From Herbaspirillum sp. WKF16 (GTDB lineage Bacteria; Pseudomonadota; Gammaproteobacteria; Burkholderiales; Burkholderiaceae_D), in contig NZ_CP118632.1 in the NCBI RefSeq assembly GCF_028993615.1, positions 2,666,001-2,730,000 on the forward strand: 64,000 nt of DNA. The letters are read 5' to 3'. The position numbers and the translations under genes were made by a program. Every line of letters starts with the position of its first letter. The first letter of the stretch is position 1. The notes beneath the pieces are model-generated. The model worked only from the letters and a program-made list of their open reading frames with translations, searched no databases and had not been told where the DNA came from. Of the stretch, positions 1-9,034 are shown piece after piece.

Positions 1-831
1 GCGCGCATCGGCCACCACCGAAGCGGTGGCCGGCGGCAGCTCGGTGGCGCGCGCCACCGGGTCGGCCTTCAACGGCAGCAGCACGCCGTCGCGACCGAGG
101 ATTTCATACTTGTAGACGTCGCCCGGGCCGATGCGCGGGATGAACAGCTCCCATACGCCCGACTCATGGCGCAGGCGCATCACGTGGCGCCGGCCGTCCC
201 ACTGGTTGAAGTCGCCCACCACCGAGACGCGCTCGGCATTGGGCGCCCACACTGCGAAGCGGGTGCCGGGCACGCCGTCGATCTCCAGCGCACGCGCGCC
301 CAGGCAATCGGCCAGTTGGCGATGGCGGCCTTCGCGCAGCAGGTGCAGGTCGAGCTCGCCCAGCAGCAGGCCGAAGGCATAGGGGTCTTCGGTGGACTGC
401 ACGCTGACGCTGCCGTCGTTCTCGCGCCAGTCGATCTCCAGCACATACGGGACGGCATGGGTGTGGCGCTCCAGGCCGACCACCGCGCCGACGAACAGGC
501 CGCTGTCCTCGCCGCCGCGTCCGGCCTGCTGCTCCAGCTTGCCCAGCAGGCGGCCGCTGGCGCGGCACATCACGCGCACCGCCGCCGCGCCGGGTTGGAA
601 GGTGCGGATGGCGGCAACGCCGCCCTCGCCTTCGCCGTCGGTCAGCCAGCGCAGGCCGAGCAAGGCGAACGGTTGCGACAGGCGCCCTTCCAGCAGCGCG
701 CGGGTCAACGCCTGCTCTTGCGCCGGGAGGACGCTGTTCTTCATGGGAAGGGAATGAATGGCGCCCGATGGGGATGCGGCGCCGGAAGATGGTGGCGGTT
801 CCACTGTTTCGCGATAGGCCATGCCGGACAT
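1..831 (-). CDS. glgB: 1,4-alpha-glucan branching enzyme GlgB, N-terminal part (3' end outside window)
   Basis: Glycogen branching enzyme; it moves glucan chain ends to make alpha-1,6 branches. The reading frame stays open to the window edge, so only the first 277 codons are visible. They cover the N-terminal module (DPYAFG, then [14 protein letters not shown]) and the CBM48 domain ([26 protein letters not shown]). The catalytic barrel lies outside. In-frame Met codons occur at 831, 822 and 744; 831 is preferred because AGGA sits six bases before it and an in-frame stop lies just upstream. A shorter start at 744 (MKNSVLP) is possible. It lies 136 bp downstream of glgA on the same strand, so the two are probably co-transcribed. 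Confidence 0.9.
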   Translation of the reverse strand, partial: MSGMAYRETVEPPPSSGAASPSGAIHSLPMKNSVLPAQEQALTRALLEGRLSQPFALLGLRWLTDGEGEGGVAAIRTFQPGAAAVRVMCRASGRLLGKLEQQAGRGGEDSGLFVGAVVGLERHTHAVPYVLEIDWRENDGSVSVQSTEDPYAFGLLLGELDLHLLREGRHRQLADCLGARALEIDGVPGTRFAVWAPNAERVSVVGDFNQWDGRRHVMRLRHESGVWELFIPRIGPGDVYKYEILGRDGVLLPLKADPVARATELPPATASVVADAR

Positions 832-967
832 GCAGGTTCCTGTTCTTGTTGTCGATGTTGATCAAGCGCCGGCGCGCGCCGTGGCCACGCGCCAGCAAAA
901 ACCGCCGCCAGCCGCGCCGCAGGGCGCGCCTGGCGGCGGCGGTCTTTCTTTCCGCCCCGGAGGTAGG

Positions 968-2572
968 TCAGGCGGCCGCCACCGAGGACGCGCCGCCGAC
1001 CACGCCGGCGATGGCCGCGGCAATCGCCGCAGCCGGACGCGCCATGCGATCGGCGTTGCTGACCGGGCGCTCGACCGCAGTCACCGGCGCGCTGCGCGGC
1101 CGCGCGAACAGCGGGCGCACCGCCATGTCGGCTACGTGCGCGTAGGCATCGATATAGGCCTGGGTCGGACCGGACCAGTCGCAATCGACGCTCATGGCGT
1201 TGCGCTGGATGGCTTGCCAGCGACGGGTGTCGGCGTACAGCTCGAAGGCGCGGGCGACGGCGTCCTGCATGTCGGCGACCGTCTCGCCGTCGAACAGCAC
1301 GCCGGTGGCGTTGGCCGGATCGAGCCCGGCGTCGCGCACGGTGTCGACCAGGCCGCCCACGCGCGAGCCGATCGGGATGGCGCCGTAGCGCATGGCGTAG
1401 ATCGGGGTCAGGCCGTACGGCTCGAAGCGGGTCGGGTGCAGCAGCATGTCGCTACCGGCATGCAGCGCGTGGGCGCGCCGCTCGTCGTAGCCGATGTGCA
1501 CGCCGACGCGGCCGGGATAGCGCTCGGCCAGGGCCAGGAAGCCCTCTTCGTATTCGCGCTCGCCGCAGCCCAGCACCACCACTTGGAGGCGCTCATGGCG
1601 CGCCAGGATGCCCGGCAGCGACGCCAGCACGACATCGGCCATCTTCTGGTGCGAGATGCGGCTGCCGATGCCCAGCACCGGCGCGAACGGGTCGGCCGGG
1701 GTCAGCCCGAACAGCTTTTGCAGGTCGCGCTTGCAGACCGCCTTGCCCTTCATGTGGCCGACGCTGAAATTGCGCGCGATCAGCGTATCGTCGGCCGGAT
1801 TCCAAAGCTCGGCGTCGATGGCGTTGGGGATGGCGCGCAGGTCCAGCTTGCGGAACGAGAGCACGCCGTCCATGCCGCAGCCGAAACGCTGCGTCATGAT
1901 TTCATGCGCGTAATTGCGGCTCACGGTGGAGACGCAATCCGAGAAGCGGATGCCGGCCTTGAGGAAGGACAGCTTGCCCCAGTACTCGACGCCGTCGCCG
2001 GTCAGCAAGTGTTGGGGGATGCCGACCTGCTCGGCCCAGCGCAGGTCGAAGTTGCCCTGGAAGGCCAGGTTGTGGATGGTCAGCATGGTGCCGATGTGAT
2101 CCAGCCCGCGCAACTTCAGCAGGCATGGGATCAGGCCGGCGTGCCAGTCGTTGGCATGCACCACGTGCGGCGCCGGCAGGCTGGTCTCGCCGGCGCAGAT
2201 CGCCACTGCGGCATGCGACAGGTCGGCAAAGCACAGCGCGTTGTCGTTGAACTCGACACCGTCGTGGTCGAGATAGGGATTGGCGCCGCGCTGGCGGAAA
2301 CGCGCCGTGTCCAGCAGCAGCGCCGGCACGTCGGTGCCGGGAATGACCCCGCGCAGCAGCCGTCCGGCGCCGCCGGGCAAGCCGTTCTTGAGGCCGACCT
2401 GGGAAGTTTCGCCAAGGTTGCGAACCGCTTCGGGATAGGCCGGCATGAGAATGCTGGCATCGATGCCGGCTTTGCGCAGAGACACCGCGAGCGCGGTGAT
2501 GACGTCCGCCAGGCCGCCAGTCTTGACGAGTGGCACGGCCTCGGAACTGACTAACAGAACTCGAGCTTGCAA
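968..2572 (-). CDS. glgA: Glycogen synthase GlgA (ADP-glucose, GT5)
   Basis: Transfers glucose from ADP-glucose to the growing alpha-1,4-glucan in the cytoplasm. The 534-residue product starts like bacterial GlgA, with the ADP-glucose-binding KTGGLADV motif near residue 18 and the conserved HANDWHAGLIPCLLK segment. The C-terminal half has the GT-B signature (LLHPTRFEPYGLTPIYAMRYG). The start is a TTG at 2572: an in-frame TAG lies four codons upstream, AGGGGA is correctly spaced before it, and no ATG precedes the conserved N-terminus. The last ~30 residues are Ala-rich and probably disordered. First gene of a glgA-glgB pair. Confidence 0.95.
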   Translation of the reverse strand: MQARVLLVSSEAVPLVKTGGLADVITALAVSLRKAGIDASILMPAYPEAVRNLGETSQVGLKNGLPGGAGRLLRGVIPGTDVPALLLDTARFRQRGANPYLDHDGVEFNDNALCFADLSHAAVAICAGETSLPAPHVVHANDWHAGLIPCLLKLRGLDHIGTMLTIHNLAFQGNFDLRWAEQVGIPQHLLTGDGVEYWGKLSFLKAGIRFSDCVSTVSRNYAHEIMTQRFGCGMDGVLSFRKLDLRAIPNAIDAELWNPADDTLIARNFSVGHMKGKAVCKRDLQKLFGLTPADPFAPVLGIGSRISHQKMADVVLASLPGILARHERLQVVVLGCGEREYEEGFLALAERYPGRVGVHIGYDERRAHALHAGSDMLLHPTRFEPYGLTPIYAMRYGAIPIGSRVGGLVDTVRDAGLDPANATGVLFDGETVADMQDAVARAFELYADTRRWQAIQRNAMSVDCDWSGPTQAYIDAYAHVADMAVRPLFARPRSAPVTAVERPVSNADRMARPAAAIAAAIAGVVGGASSVAAA

Positions 2573-3268
2573 GATAATCCCCTAAATGTCGAAAGCACCT
2601 GAGATGGAAAGCACGCTGTGATGATGGTCGCCGGCAGACTTCAGCAACGTTCCCTGGGCGCCGGGGCTTGATCCGCTGGCGGGCATGGGGGAGACGTCGA
2701 CGAGTCCTGTGTTTTTTTATTGCGACTGGAAATTCTTGTGCGCCGATGGTTGACGTTATAGCGGTTGCCGCCGGGCACTCACTATCGGACAGCAGCCCGA
2801 CATGGCGTAGGATGAATCCTACTGTTGCATCGCGGCGAACCCTTGCTGGAAGCGGCATTGCGCGATACGGACGAACGCCCTGCGCGAACCGGCGGCAAAG
2901 ACTCCACTGCGTGTCCTTGTCGTGTCCTCACCCTGGAAAACCGGATCGCCTGAACGGCGACCGCTTGCCTCGTCCCTTCCGGCGACGCGTGCATTCCCAT
3001 GCGCATGGCGGCGTTGCGCCGCAGCGTGAAAGCGGTGGGCGCGCCGTATTCCCCGTCTGTTCCTGCCGGCCGGCGTCGCTGCTTTCGCGCTTGTTCATAG
3101 TTAATCAGCGATGTCCAACGTGCGCAAATTGAGCTTGCCTATGCGGCCGGCCGCCCTATTGGATGCCTGTATCGCTCGTCCATGGCGCGCCGGCGCCGGC
3201 CGCGCCGCGAGCCGATGCGCACCGATGGGCTGGCCGCATGGATGAGCTTCATGGATGAGCTGCCGGGA
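2573..3268. other. Intergenic region upstream of glgA
   Basis: About 700 bp with no convincing gene; open frames here are Arg/Pro-rich with no family resemblance. The one structured element noticed is a perfect 7-bp inverted repeat (GTAGGAT, GA, ATCCTAC) at 2807-2822. The region should hold the glgA promoter (minus strand), but I could not fix -35/-10 boxes with confidence. Confidence 0.4.
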
Positions 3269-3496
3269 TCAGGCCTCGACGCGGAAGCCGACGCGCAGGC
3301 TCACCTGGAAATGGCCGATGTTGCCGTTCTCGACATGGCCGCGGCATTCGGTAACTTCGAACCAGTCGACGTGCTTGACCGTCTTGACGACATCGGCGAT
3401 GGCGTTGCGGATGGCTTCGTCGCTGCCCTTGGGTGAGGTGCCGACCACCTCGATGACCTTGTAGGTGCTGGAATCGTCCTGCTTGCGTTCGCTCAT
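3269..3496 (-). CDS. Dodecin family flavin-binding protein
   Basis: Small dodecameric flavin storage/sequestration protein. The 75-residue product is the usual dodecin length and carries the family hallmarks: VYK-like YKVIEVVGTSPKG at the start, the helix SDEAIRNAIADVVKTV, the flavin-stacking Trp in VDWFEV, and the GHVENGNIGHFQVSLRVGF ending. The ATG at 3496 has a strong AAGGAG ribosome site seven bases upstream. Transcribed alone, toward the glgA upstream region. Family knowledge suggests flavin buffering or protection from photochemical damage; the sequence itself shows only the fold. Confidence 0.93.
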   Translation of the reverse strand: MSERKQDDSSTYKVIEVVGTSPKGSDEAIRNAIADVVKTVKHVDWFEVTECRGHVENGNIGHFQVSLRVGFRVEA

Positions 3497-3773
3497 GGGA
3501 ATCTCCTTCGCATCGGAAAGTATGGAGCTTCCATCCTAGGGAAAACCCTGCGCGCCTCCCATCGGCCGCGCGCGACTATCGGTGTAGGAAGGCATGCGGG
3601 GAAGCGGAGAGAACGTCTTTTCCGGCGGGCAATTGCCGTGTGTCCTACACGGAAATAGGACTGAAACCGATATTGCAGCGCAACGCGAACGCATAAGGTT
3701 CAGCCAACAGGTCGTCCTTGCGACGGCCCCGGCCCCGGGCCGGCACGACATTTTCATCGCTTTGGAGATCATC

Positions 3774-3956
3774 ATGCCGCAACTCAATCACGGAGGCATC
3801 GCCACACCACAACAACAAGCGCAGGCCCAGGCCGCCAACGATACGGCCGAGGACCTGCAGCACGTCAACGACGATGCGGCGGCGGCGCGCCACCTGACTG
3901 CCATCCGCATCCGCGGTCAGCTGGCCGATGCGGAAAACCAGGCGCCGCAGGCCTGA
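3774..3956 (+). CDS. Small hypothetical protein (60 aa, Ala/Gln-rich)
   Basis: I do not recognise a family. The product is hydrophilic and Ala/Gln/Asp-rich (MPQLNHGGIATPQQQAQAQ then an alternating charged helix ending ADAENQAPQA), with no signal peptide or membrane segment; it could be a helical or disordered stress-type protein. The start at 3774 has GGAG about seven bases upstream; a longer in-frame reading from 3594 is less likely. The leader holds a GC hairpin (CCGTGT ... ACACGG, 3636-3652). A strong terminator follows about 110 bp downstream, which supports a real transcription unit. Confidence 0.55.
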   Translation: MPQLNHGGIATPQQQAQAQAANDTAEDLQHVNDDAAAARHLTAIRIRGQLADAENQAPQA

Positions 3957-4068
3957 GACGCGCCGCAACGCACCACAAGTTTCAAGCAGGAGATGTGGAG
4001 ACAGGCCAAGGACCCAGGTCCGACAGCCGCGACAACGACAGCCCCGGGCATCGACCCGGTGCGAACGG

Positions 4069-4105
4069 ATCAGGACAGGCTTGACGGCCTGTCCTGATTT
4101 TTTTT
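4069..4105 (+). terminator. Rho-independent terminator after the 60-aa gene
   Basis: A perfect 12-bp stem (4069-4080 paired with 4087-4098, arms ATCAGGACAGGC/GCCTGTCCTGAT) with a 6-base loop is followed by seven T residues at 4099-4105. There is no A-run on the other side, so it acts only on plus-strand transcripts. Confidence 0.92.
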
Positions 4106-4171
4106 GTGCGGCTTCGCCGCAATCTTTGCAAGACGGCTTCATCGAAGCAGCGTCCCTCGCCTCACCTCACC

Positions 4172-5743
4172 TCACTTCAGCCCCAGGCGCTTGGCCAGCC
4201 GCGCCAGATTGGCCCGGTCCAAGCCCAGCTCGCGCGCGGCGGCAGCCAGGTTGCCGGCATTGCGCGCCAGGCTCTCGCCCACCAGCTCGCGCTCATAGCG
4301 CGCGAGCGCGTCGCGCAGGTTCACCGCCTGGGCGGGCGAAGGCGCGGATGTCGCCGCCTGGTTTGCCGTTTGCGCAATGCCGTCCTGTCCATGCAATTCA
4401 AGCGCCTGCGCATCCAGCGTGAGGATGCTCGGGCGCGTCTTGTGCCCGGCCAGCGCGCGCAAGGCGCTGCGGCCAACCAGGTGCTCCAGTTCGCGGATGT
4501 TGCCGGGCCAGGCATAGTCCAGCAGCGCGCGCTGGGCGTCGGCCGCCAGGCGCAGGCTGGAGAGGCCCAGCCGCGCGCGATTCTCTTCCAGGAAGAAGCC
4601 GGCCAGCAGCAGCACGTCGCGCCCGCGCTCGCGCAGCGGCGGCACCCGGATCGGGAACACCGAGAGACGATGGTAGAAGTCGGCGCGAAAACGCCCCTGC
4701 TTCACCTCATCGGCCAGGTCGCGGTTGGTGGCGGCGATCAGGCGCACGTCCACGCGATGCTCGCGGTCGGAGCCGACCCGCTGCAGCTGCCCGCTCTGCA
4801 AGACGCGCAGCAGCTTGGCCTGCACCGCCAGCGGCAACTCCCCCACCTCATCGAGGAACAGCGTGCCGCCGTCGGCCATCTCGAACTTGCCGCGCCGGTC
4901 GGCCACCGCGCCGGAGAAGGCGCCGCGCACGTGGCCGAACAGTTCGCTCTCCACCAGCGTATCGGGCAAGGCCGCGCAGTTCAGGCTGATCATCGGCTTG
5001 CGCGCGCGCGGCGAGGCGGCGTGCAGCGCATGCGCTACCAGCTCCTTGCCGGTGCCGGTCTCGCCGGTGACCAGCACCGTCATGTCGCTGGGCGCGGCCA
5101 TGCGGATCTCCTGCATCAGCTGCAGGTGGGCCGGGCTCTGGCCGATCAGCTCGCGCTTGCCGCGGCTCTCCTCCAGCCCCAGCCGGTAGGCCTCGGCGCG
5201 CTGGCGCTCCTGCTCACCGGCGGCCGAGAGTCCGTCGATGCGTTCGGCGACGTTGACGGTGGCCGCCGCCAGGTCGGCGAAGGCCCGCAGCGACGCCATG
5301 TCGACGCTGTCGAAGCGGCCCGCGCCCAGGGCGTCCAGCGTCACCAGCCCCCAGGGGCGGCCGTTGACGGTCAGCGCGCAACCCATGCAGTCGTGCACTT
5401 CCAGTTCGCCGTGCGCGTCGTTGAGGCCGTCGACCAGGCCGTCGTAGGGATCGGGCAGCGGCGAGTCGGCGGGGAAGCGCGTCGGCGCCGCATTGGCCAG
5501 CAGCGCGGCGAAGCGCGGATGCTCGGCCACCCGGAAGCGCCGGCCCAGGGTGTCGCCCGACAGGCCGTCGATGGCCATCGGCACCAGCAGGTCGCCGTCC
5601 AGCCGCAGCAGCGCCGCGGCGTCGCAGGGGAACAGCGCGCGCATGGTCTGCAGCAGGCGGCGGTAGCGCTCCCGGTCGTCGATCTCACGCGAGAGATCGG
5701 CCACCAGGGGGAGCAAGGCGTCAAGCAGGTTTCTTGAAGTCAT
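4172..5743 (-). CDS. norR: Nitric-oxide-responsive sigma-54 activator NorR
   Basis: Bacterial enhancer-binding protein that senses NO through a mononuclear iron in its GAF domain and activates sigma-54 promoters. Order: GAF domain (about residues 20-165, with HDCMGC holding the His-x-Cys of the family iron site), AAA+ domain (Walker A GETGTGKE, sigma-54 contact loop GAFSGA in place of the usual [19 protein letters not shown]), and a C-terminal Fis-type HTH ([20 protein letters not shown]). 523 residues, normal for the family. ATG at 5743 chosen over an upstream TTG at 5758 because the N-terminus then aligns with NorR proteins. Divergent from hmp; one GT-N7-AC site covers its start codon, so autoregulation is likely. 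Confidence 0.95.
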   Translation of the reverse strand: MTSRNLLDALLPLVADLSREIDDRERYRRLLQTMRALFPCDAAALLRLDGDLLVPMAIDGLSGDTLGRRFRVAEHPRFAALLANAAPTRFPADSPLPDPYDGLVDGLNDAHGELEVHDCMGCALTVNGRPWGLVTLDALGAGRFDSVDMASLRAFADLAAATVNVAERIDGLSAAGEQERQRAEAYRLGLEESRGKRELIGQSPAHLQLMQEIRMAAPSDMTVLVTGETGTGKELVAHALHAASPRARKPMISLNCAALPDTLVESELFGHVRGAFSGAVADRRGKFEMADGGTLFLDEVGELPLAVQAKLLRVLQSGQLQRVGSDREHRVDVRLIAATNRDLADEVKQGRFRADFYHRLSVFPIRVPPLRERGRDVLLLAGFFLEENRARLGLSSLRLAADAQRALLDYAWPGNIRELEHLVGRSALRALAGHKTRPSILTLDAQALELHGQDGIAQTANQAATSAPSPAQAVNLRDALARYERELVGESLARNAGNLAAAARELGLDRANLARLAKRLGLK

Positions 5744-5794
5744 TTCGACTCTATTCAATATCGATGAGGGTCATTATGACACGGTTAATTTGAC
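5739..5794. promoter_or_regulatory. Three NorR enhancer sites (GT-N7-AC)
   Basis: Three sites fit the GT-N7-AC core known for NorR: GTCATTTCGAC at 5739-5749, GTCATTATGAC at 5770-5780 and GTTAATTTGAC at 5784-5794. The middle one is a perfect palindrome. Three upstream sites is also the arrangement known for E. coli norVW. The first overlaps the norR start codon, which would let NorR bound there repress its own gene. The match is by eye. Confidence 0.8.
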
Positions 5795-5836
5795 TTCATA
5801 AGAATCCAAGCCATTGATTTCATTGGGTATGGCGGC

Positions 5837-5851
5837 TGGCACAGCTCTTGT
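5837..5851 (+). promoter_or_regulatory. Sigma-54 (-24/-12) promoter of hmp
   Basis: TGGCAC-agctc-TTGT matches the sigma-54 consensus TGGCACG-N4-TTGC with the invariant GG and the -12 TG twelve bases apart; the last base is T instead of C. It lies 43 bp downstream of the last NorR site and 64 bp before the hmp start, as expected for an enhancer-driven promoter. Confidence 0.8.
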
Positions 5852-5915
5852 AATACCAAGGGCAAGTCCGGCCCTCCGGATGCTCGACCCTCCACTCCAC
5901 CACTGAAAGGCCAGC

Positions 5916-7109
5916 ATGCTTACCGATGCCCAACTCGCGATCGTCAAATCCACCGTCCCGCTGCTCGAATCCGGCGGCGAGGCGCTGACCACGCACTTCT
6001 ACAAGATGCTCATGCGCGACTACCCGCAAGTGCGGCCGCTGTTCAACCGCACCCACCAGGCCAGCGGCGACCAACCGCGCGCGCTGGCCAACGGCGTGCT
6101 GATGTACGCGCGCCATATCGACCGCCTGGAAGCGCTGGGCCCGCTGGCCGCGCAGATCGTCAACAAGCACGTGGCGGTGCAGATCATGCCCGAGCACTAT
6201 CCGATGGTGGGCGACTGCCTGCTGCGCGCCATCCGCGAAGTGCTGGGCGCCGAGATCGCCACCGACGCCGTGATCGAAGCCTGGGGCGTGGCCTACGGCC
6301 AGCTGGCCGACATCCTGATCGGCGCCGAGAAGCAGACCTACGACGCCAAGGCCGCAGCGCCCGGCGGCTGGCGGGGCGCGCGCAACTTCATCGTGGCGCG
6401 CAAGGTGGCCGAGAGCGGCGAGATCACCTCCTTCTACTTCCGCCCGCAGGACGGCGGCGCCCTGCTCGATTTCGAACCCGGCCAGTACATCGGCCTGCGC
6501 ATGGTGGTGGACGGCGAGGAGCAGCGCCGCCAGTACTCGCTGTCGGCGCCGCTGAACCTGCCCGGCCAGCCGCCGCAATACCGCATCAGCGTCAAGCGCG
6601 AGGCGGCCGGCAAGGTCTCGCGCCACCTGCACGATGAAATCCACGAGGGTTCGGTAGTCGAGCTGTTCCCGCCCTCGGGCGACTTTTCGCTCGCAGCCGG
6701 CGACAAGCCGCTGGTGCTCATCAGCGGCGGCGTCGGCATCACGCCGATGCTGGCCATGCTGGACGCCGCGCTGCCCACCGGCCGCCCGATCCACTTCATC
6801 CACGCCGCGCGCGACGCCGGCGTGCACGCCTTCCGCGAGCATGTGGAAGAACTGGCCGCGCGCCACCCGCAACTGCGCCGCTTCTTCTGCTACGAGCGCG
6901 CCCGCGCCGGCGACGGCCAGGCCGACGCCGCCGGCATGATCGACCGCGCGCTGCTGCAGAGCTGGATGCCGGCCGCCACCGACGTCGACGCCTACTTCGT
7001 CGGTCCCAAGCCCTTCATGAAGGCGATCAAGCGCTACCTGCGCGAGATCGGCGTGCCCGAGGCGCAGAGCCGCTACGAGTTCTTCGGCCCGGCCGCCGCC
7101 CTGGACTGA
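5916..7109 (+). CDS. hmp: Flavohemoglobin / nitric oxide dioxygenase Hmp
   Basis: Cytoplasmic enzyme that oxidises NO to nitrate with O2 and NAD(P)H. The 397-residue product has an N-terminal globin with the catalytic-pocket residues Tyr29 and Gln53 and the proximal heme ligand His85 (NKHVAVQI). A ferredoxin-reductase half follows, with the FAD-binding RQYSLSAPLN and the NAD-binding VLISGGVGITPMLAML. AAAGG precedes the ATG at 5916. The sigma-54 promoter and NorR sites upstream point to NO induction. The hemerythrin-like gene follows 29 bp downstream, apparently in the same operon. Confidence 0.97.
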   Translation: MLTDAQLAIVKSTVPLLESGGEALTTHFYKMLMRDYPQVRPLFNRTHQASGDQPRALANGVLMYARHIDRLEALGPLAAQIVNKHVAVQIMPEHYPMVGDCLLRAIREVLGAEIATDAVIEAWGVAYGQLADILIGAEKQTYDAKAAAPGGWRGARNFIVARKVAESGEITSFYFRPQDGGALLDFEPGQYIGLRMVVDGEEQRRQYSLSAPLNLPGQPPQYRISVKREAAGKVSRHLHDEIHEGSVVELFPPSGDFSLAAGDKPLVLISGGVGITPMLAMLDAALPTGRPIHFIHAARDAGVHAFREHVEELAARHPQLRRFFCYERARAGDGQADAAGMIDRALLQSWMPAATDVDAYFVGPKPFMKAIKRYLREIGVPEAQSRYEFFGPAAALD

Positions 7110-7138
7110 AGCTATCCCCTATCGAACAAGGAAAAACC

Positions 7139-7546
7139 ATGAACCTCGACAAATACCGCCGCGAACACGCCGACATCATCCACCACGTGCAGGAGCTCAA
7201 GCGGCTGACCGGGCAAGGCATCGCCGAGCAGGCCGCCGCCATCGCGCGCGAAGTCATCGCCATGAGTTCGGTGATCAAGCTGCACCTGTCGGTGGAAGAC
7301 CGCTTCCTCTACCCGGCGCTGCAGCAGGCCGGCGCCGCCCTGGCCGCCAAGGGTCGCCAGTACCAGGAGGAGATGGCCGACATCGCCGCCCAGTACGGCC
7401 GTTTCTCGCGCCAATGGAACGACGCCCAGCGCATCGCCGAGCAGCCGGAAGGTTTCCGCGCCGATGCCAACCGGGTGCTCAAGGTGCTGTTCGACCGCAT
7501 CGGCCGCGAGAACCGCGAGTTCTATCCGATGATCGAGGCCGGCTGA
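7139..7546 (+). CDS. Hemerythrin (HHE) domain protein
   Basis: A 135-residue four-helix protein with the His/Glu pattern of hemerythrin-like di-iron domains: REHADIIHHVQELKRLTG in the first helix, KLHLSVEDRFLYPALQQAG in the second, and RENREFYPMIEAG at the end. It probably binds a non-heme di-iron centre. Its place directly behind hmp, under the same NorR-type promoter, suggests a part in NO stress, perhaps NO/O2 binding or iron-sulfur repair as for YtfE-type proteins. It is shorter than YtfE and lacks that protein's N-terminal ScdA_N domain. Confidence 0.88.
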   Translation: MNLDKYRREHADIIHHVQELKRLTGQGIAEQAAAIAREVIAMSSVIKLHLSVEDRFLYPALQQAGAALAAKGRQYQEEMADIAAQYGRFSRQWNDAQRIAEQPEGFRADANRVLKVLFDRIGRENREFYPMIEAG

Positions 7547-7567
7547 GTCCGGCCTGCGCAGCGGCAA

Positions 7568-7597
7568 GACGCCCGGCCCCGCCGGGCGTCCTTTATT
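7568..7597 (+). terminator. Terminator after the hmp operon
   Basis: A 10-bp GC stem (GACGCCCGGC 7568-7577 with GCCGGGCGTC 7581-7590) and a 3-base loop are followed by a T-rich tract CTTTATT. It marks the end of the hmp-hemerythrin transcript. Confidence 0.8.
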
Positions 7598-7666
7598 GAC
7601 CCCGGACAAGGAATGGCGCGATCCGCTCTGCTATTGTGGAGCGTCGCCACTACCGGGAGAAATGCC

Positions 7667-8014
7667 ATGGAAGAGAAACTGGGCGCCGAGCGCCATACCC
7701 CCGGCGAATTCAGCCACGACCTGGAAGCGCTGGACATGGAGATCGTGCGCCACGCCGTGATCTGCCAGGTGCGCCTGTTCGATCCGGGCGTGATCGGCCA
7801 TGTGCTCAACGACAACGCGCTGGTCTGCGGCGATCATCACCCGAAGGCCTTCGAGACCCTGCGCGGCCTGCTCTACCTGCACTTCGAGATGCAGAAGGAG
7901 TTGACCCAAGCCTATGGCGTGGCCAACGCCGAGCAGATCATCCACCGCGTGCGCGAGCACCTGTTGCCGCGCATCGGCGACCAGATGGACCTGCTGTTTC
8001 GCCCGGGTCGCTGA
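7667..8014 (+). CDS. Hypothetical protein (115 aa)
   Basis: I do not recognise the family. The product is soluble and acidic at the start (MEEKLGAERHTPGEFSHDLE) and has conserved-looking His/Cys residues (RHAVICQVRLFDP, NALVCGDHHPKAFETLRGLL, LHFEMQKEL). Spread His, Cys and Asp residues could bind metal, but that is inference. GGGAG at 7655-7659 supports the ATG at 7667 over an earlier in-frame start at 7613. It follows the hmp-operon terminator, so it may be its own unit, and it ends 24 bp before the convergent ldhA. Confidence 0.75.
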   Translation: MEEKLGAERHTPGEFSHDLEALDMEIVRHAVICQVRLFDPGVIGHVLNDNALVCGDHHPKAFETLRGLLYLHFEMQKELTQAYGVANAEQIIHRVREHLLPRIGDQMDLLFRPGR

Positions 8015-8038
8015 ACGCGCACGGGCACCGGGCCGGCG

Positions 8039-9034
8039 TCAGGGGCGAACCTGGCGCTCGCCAAGATCCTGCCCGGCCTCGAATTCGGTGAGGTTGCGAA
8101 TGGTAGTGTCCATGATCTGCCCGATCGCCTCTTCGGTGAAGAAGGCCTGGTGGCCGGTGACGATCACGTTGGGGAAGGACACCAGCCGCTGGATCACGTC
8201 GTCGGTGATCACCGTGGACGACAAGTCCTGGAAGAACAGGCTGGCCTCCTGCTCGTAGACGTCGATCGCCAGCCCGCGCAGGCGGCCGCTCTTCAATGCG
8301 GCGATGGCCGCCTCGGTGTCGACCAGGCCGCCGCGGCTGGTGTTGACCAGGATGCTGCCGGGCTTGGCCGCCGCCAGCGAGGCGGCATTGACGATGTAGC
8401 GCGTCTGCTCGGTCAGCGGGCAATGCAGCGACACCACGTCGCTGGCTGCAAACAATTGCGCATGCTCCACATAGCGTCCGCCCAGCGCCTCGAACTCGGG
8501 ATTGCGGTGCACGTCGCTGCCGAGGATGGCGCAGCCGAAGCCGGCCATGATGCGGGCAAAGATGACGCCGATCTTGCCGGTGCCGATCACGCCCACGGTC
8601 TTGCCGTAAAGGTCGAAGCCCATCAATCCGTCCAGCTCGAAATTGCCCTCGCGCGTGCGCATGCTGGCGCGCGCGATCTTGCGGTTGACCGCCAGCAACA
8701 GGCCAACCGCGAACTCAGCCACCGAGTGCGGCGAGTAATCGGCCACGCGCGCCACGGCGATGCCCTGCCGGCTCGCCGCGCGAGCGTCGATATGGTTGAA
8801 GCCGGTCGAGCGCGTGGTGACGAAGCGCGTGCCCTGCGCGGCCAGTTGCGCCAGCACGGCGGCGCCGACGTCGTCATTGACGAACACGGCGACGGCTTCG
8901 CAGCCGGCGGCCAGCGCCGCGGTGTCCGGGCCCAGCCGGTCCTGCAGGAACAGCAACTGGTGGCGGCCATCTGCATTGGCGCGAGCCAACAGGGTCTGGT
9001 CATAGCGCCTGGCGCTGAATACGGCTGTCTTCAT
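8039..9034 (-). CDS. ldhA: D-lactate dehydrogenase (2-hydroxyacid dehydrogenase family)
   Basis: NAD-dependent reduction of pyruvate to D-lactate is the likely role. The 331-residue product matches fermentative LdhA in length and layout: catalytic-domain start MKTAVFSARRYD, RSTGFNHID, the NAD-binding VGVIGTGKIG, the substrate Arg in NTSRGGLVDT, the acidic ring DVYEQEASLFF, and the catalytic His in VTGHQAFFTEEA. The ATG at 9034 is preferred over an upstream in-frame codon at 9109 because it begins the conserved strand and AGGAAAGG lies ahead. Other 2-hydroxyacid substrates cannot be excluded. Confidence 0.9.
   Translation of the reverse strand: MKTAVFSARRYDQTLLARANADGRHQLLFLQDRLGPDTAALAAGCEAVAVFVNDDVGAAVLAQLAAQGTRFVTTRSTGFNHIDARAASRQGIAVARVADYSPHSVAEFAVGLLLAVNRKIARASMRTREGNFELDGLMGFDLYGKTVGVIGTGKIGVIFARIMAGFGCAILGSDVHRNPEFEALGGRYVEHAQLFAASDVVSLHCPLTEQTRYIVNAASLAAAKPGSILVNTSRGGLVDTEAAIAALKSGRLRGLAIDVYEQEASLFFQDLSSTVITDDVIQRLVSFPNVIVTGHQAFFTEEAIGQIMDTTIRNLTEFEAGQDLGERQVRP

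Noticed and set aside
968..2554. 577-codon plus-strand frame opposite glgA
   Set aside because: Antisense shadow; the minus strand encodes an intact glycogen synthase.
2668..3132. 154-codon frame upstream of glgA
   Set aside because: Arg/Pro/Cys-rich, no ribosome site, no family resemblance; treated as non-coding.
5820..6872. 350-codon minus-strand frame opposite hmp
   Set aside because: Shadow of the flavohemoglobin gene, with no domain and covering the sigma-54 promoter.
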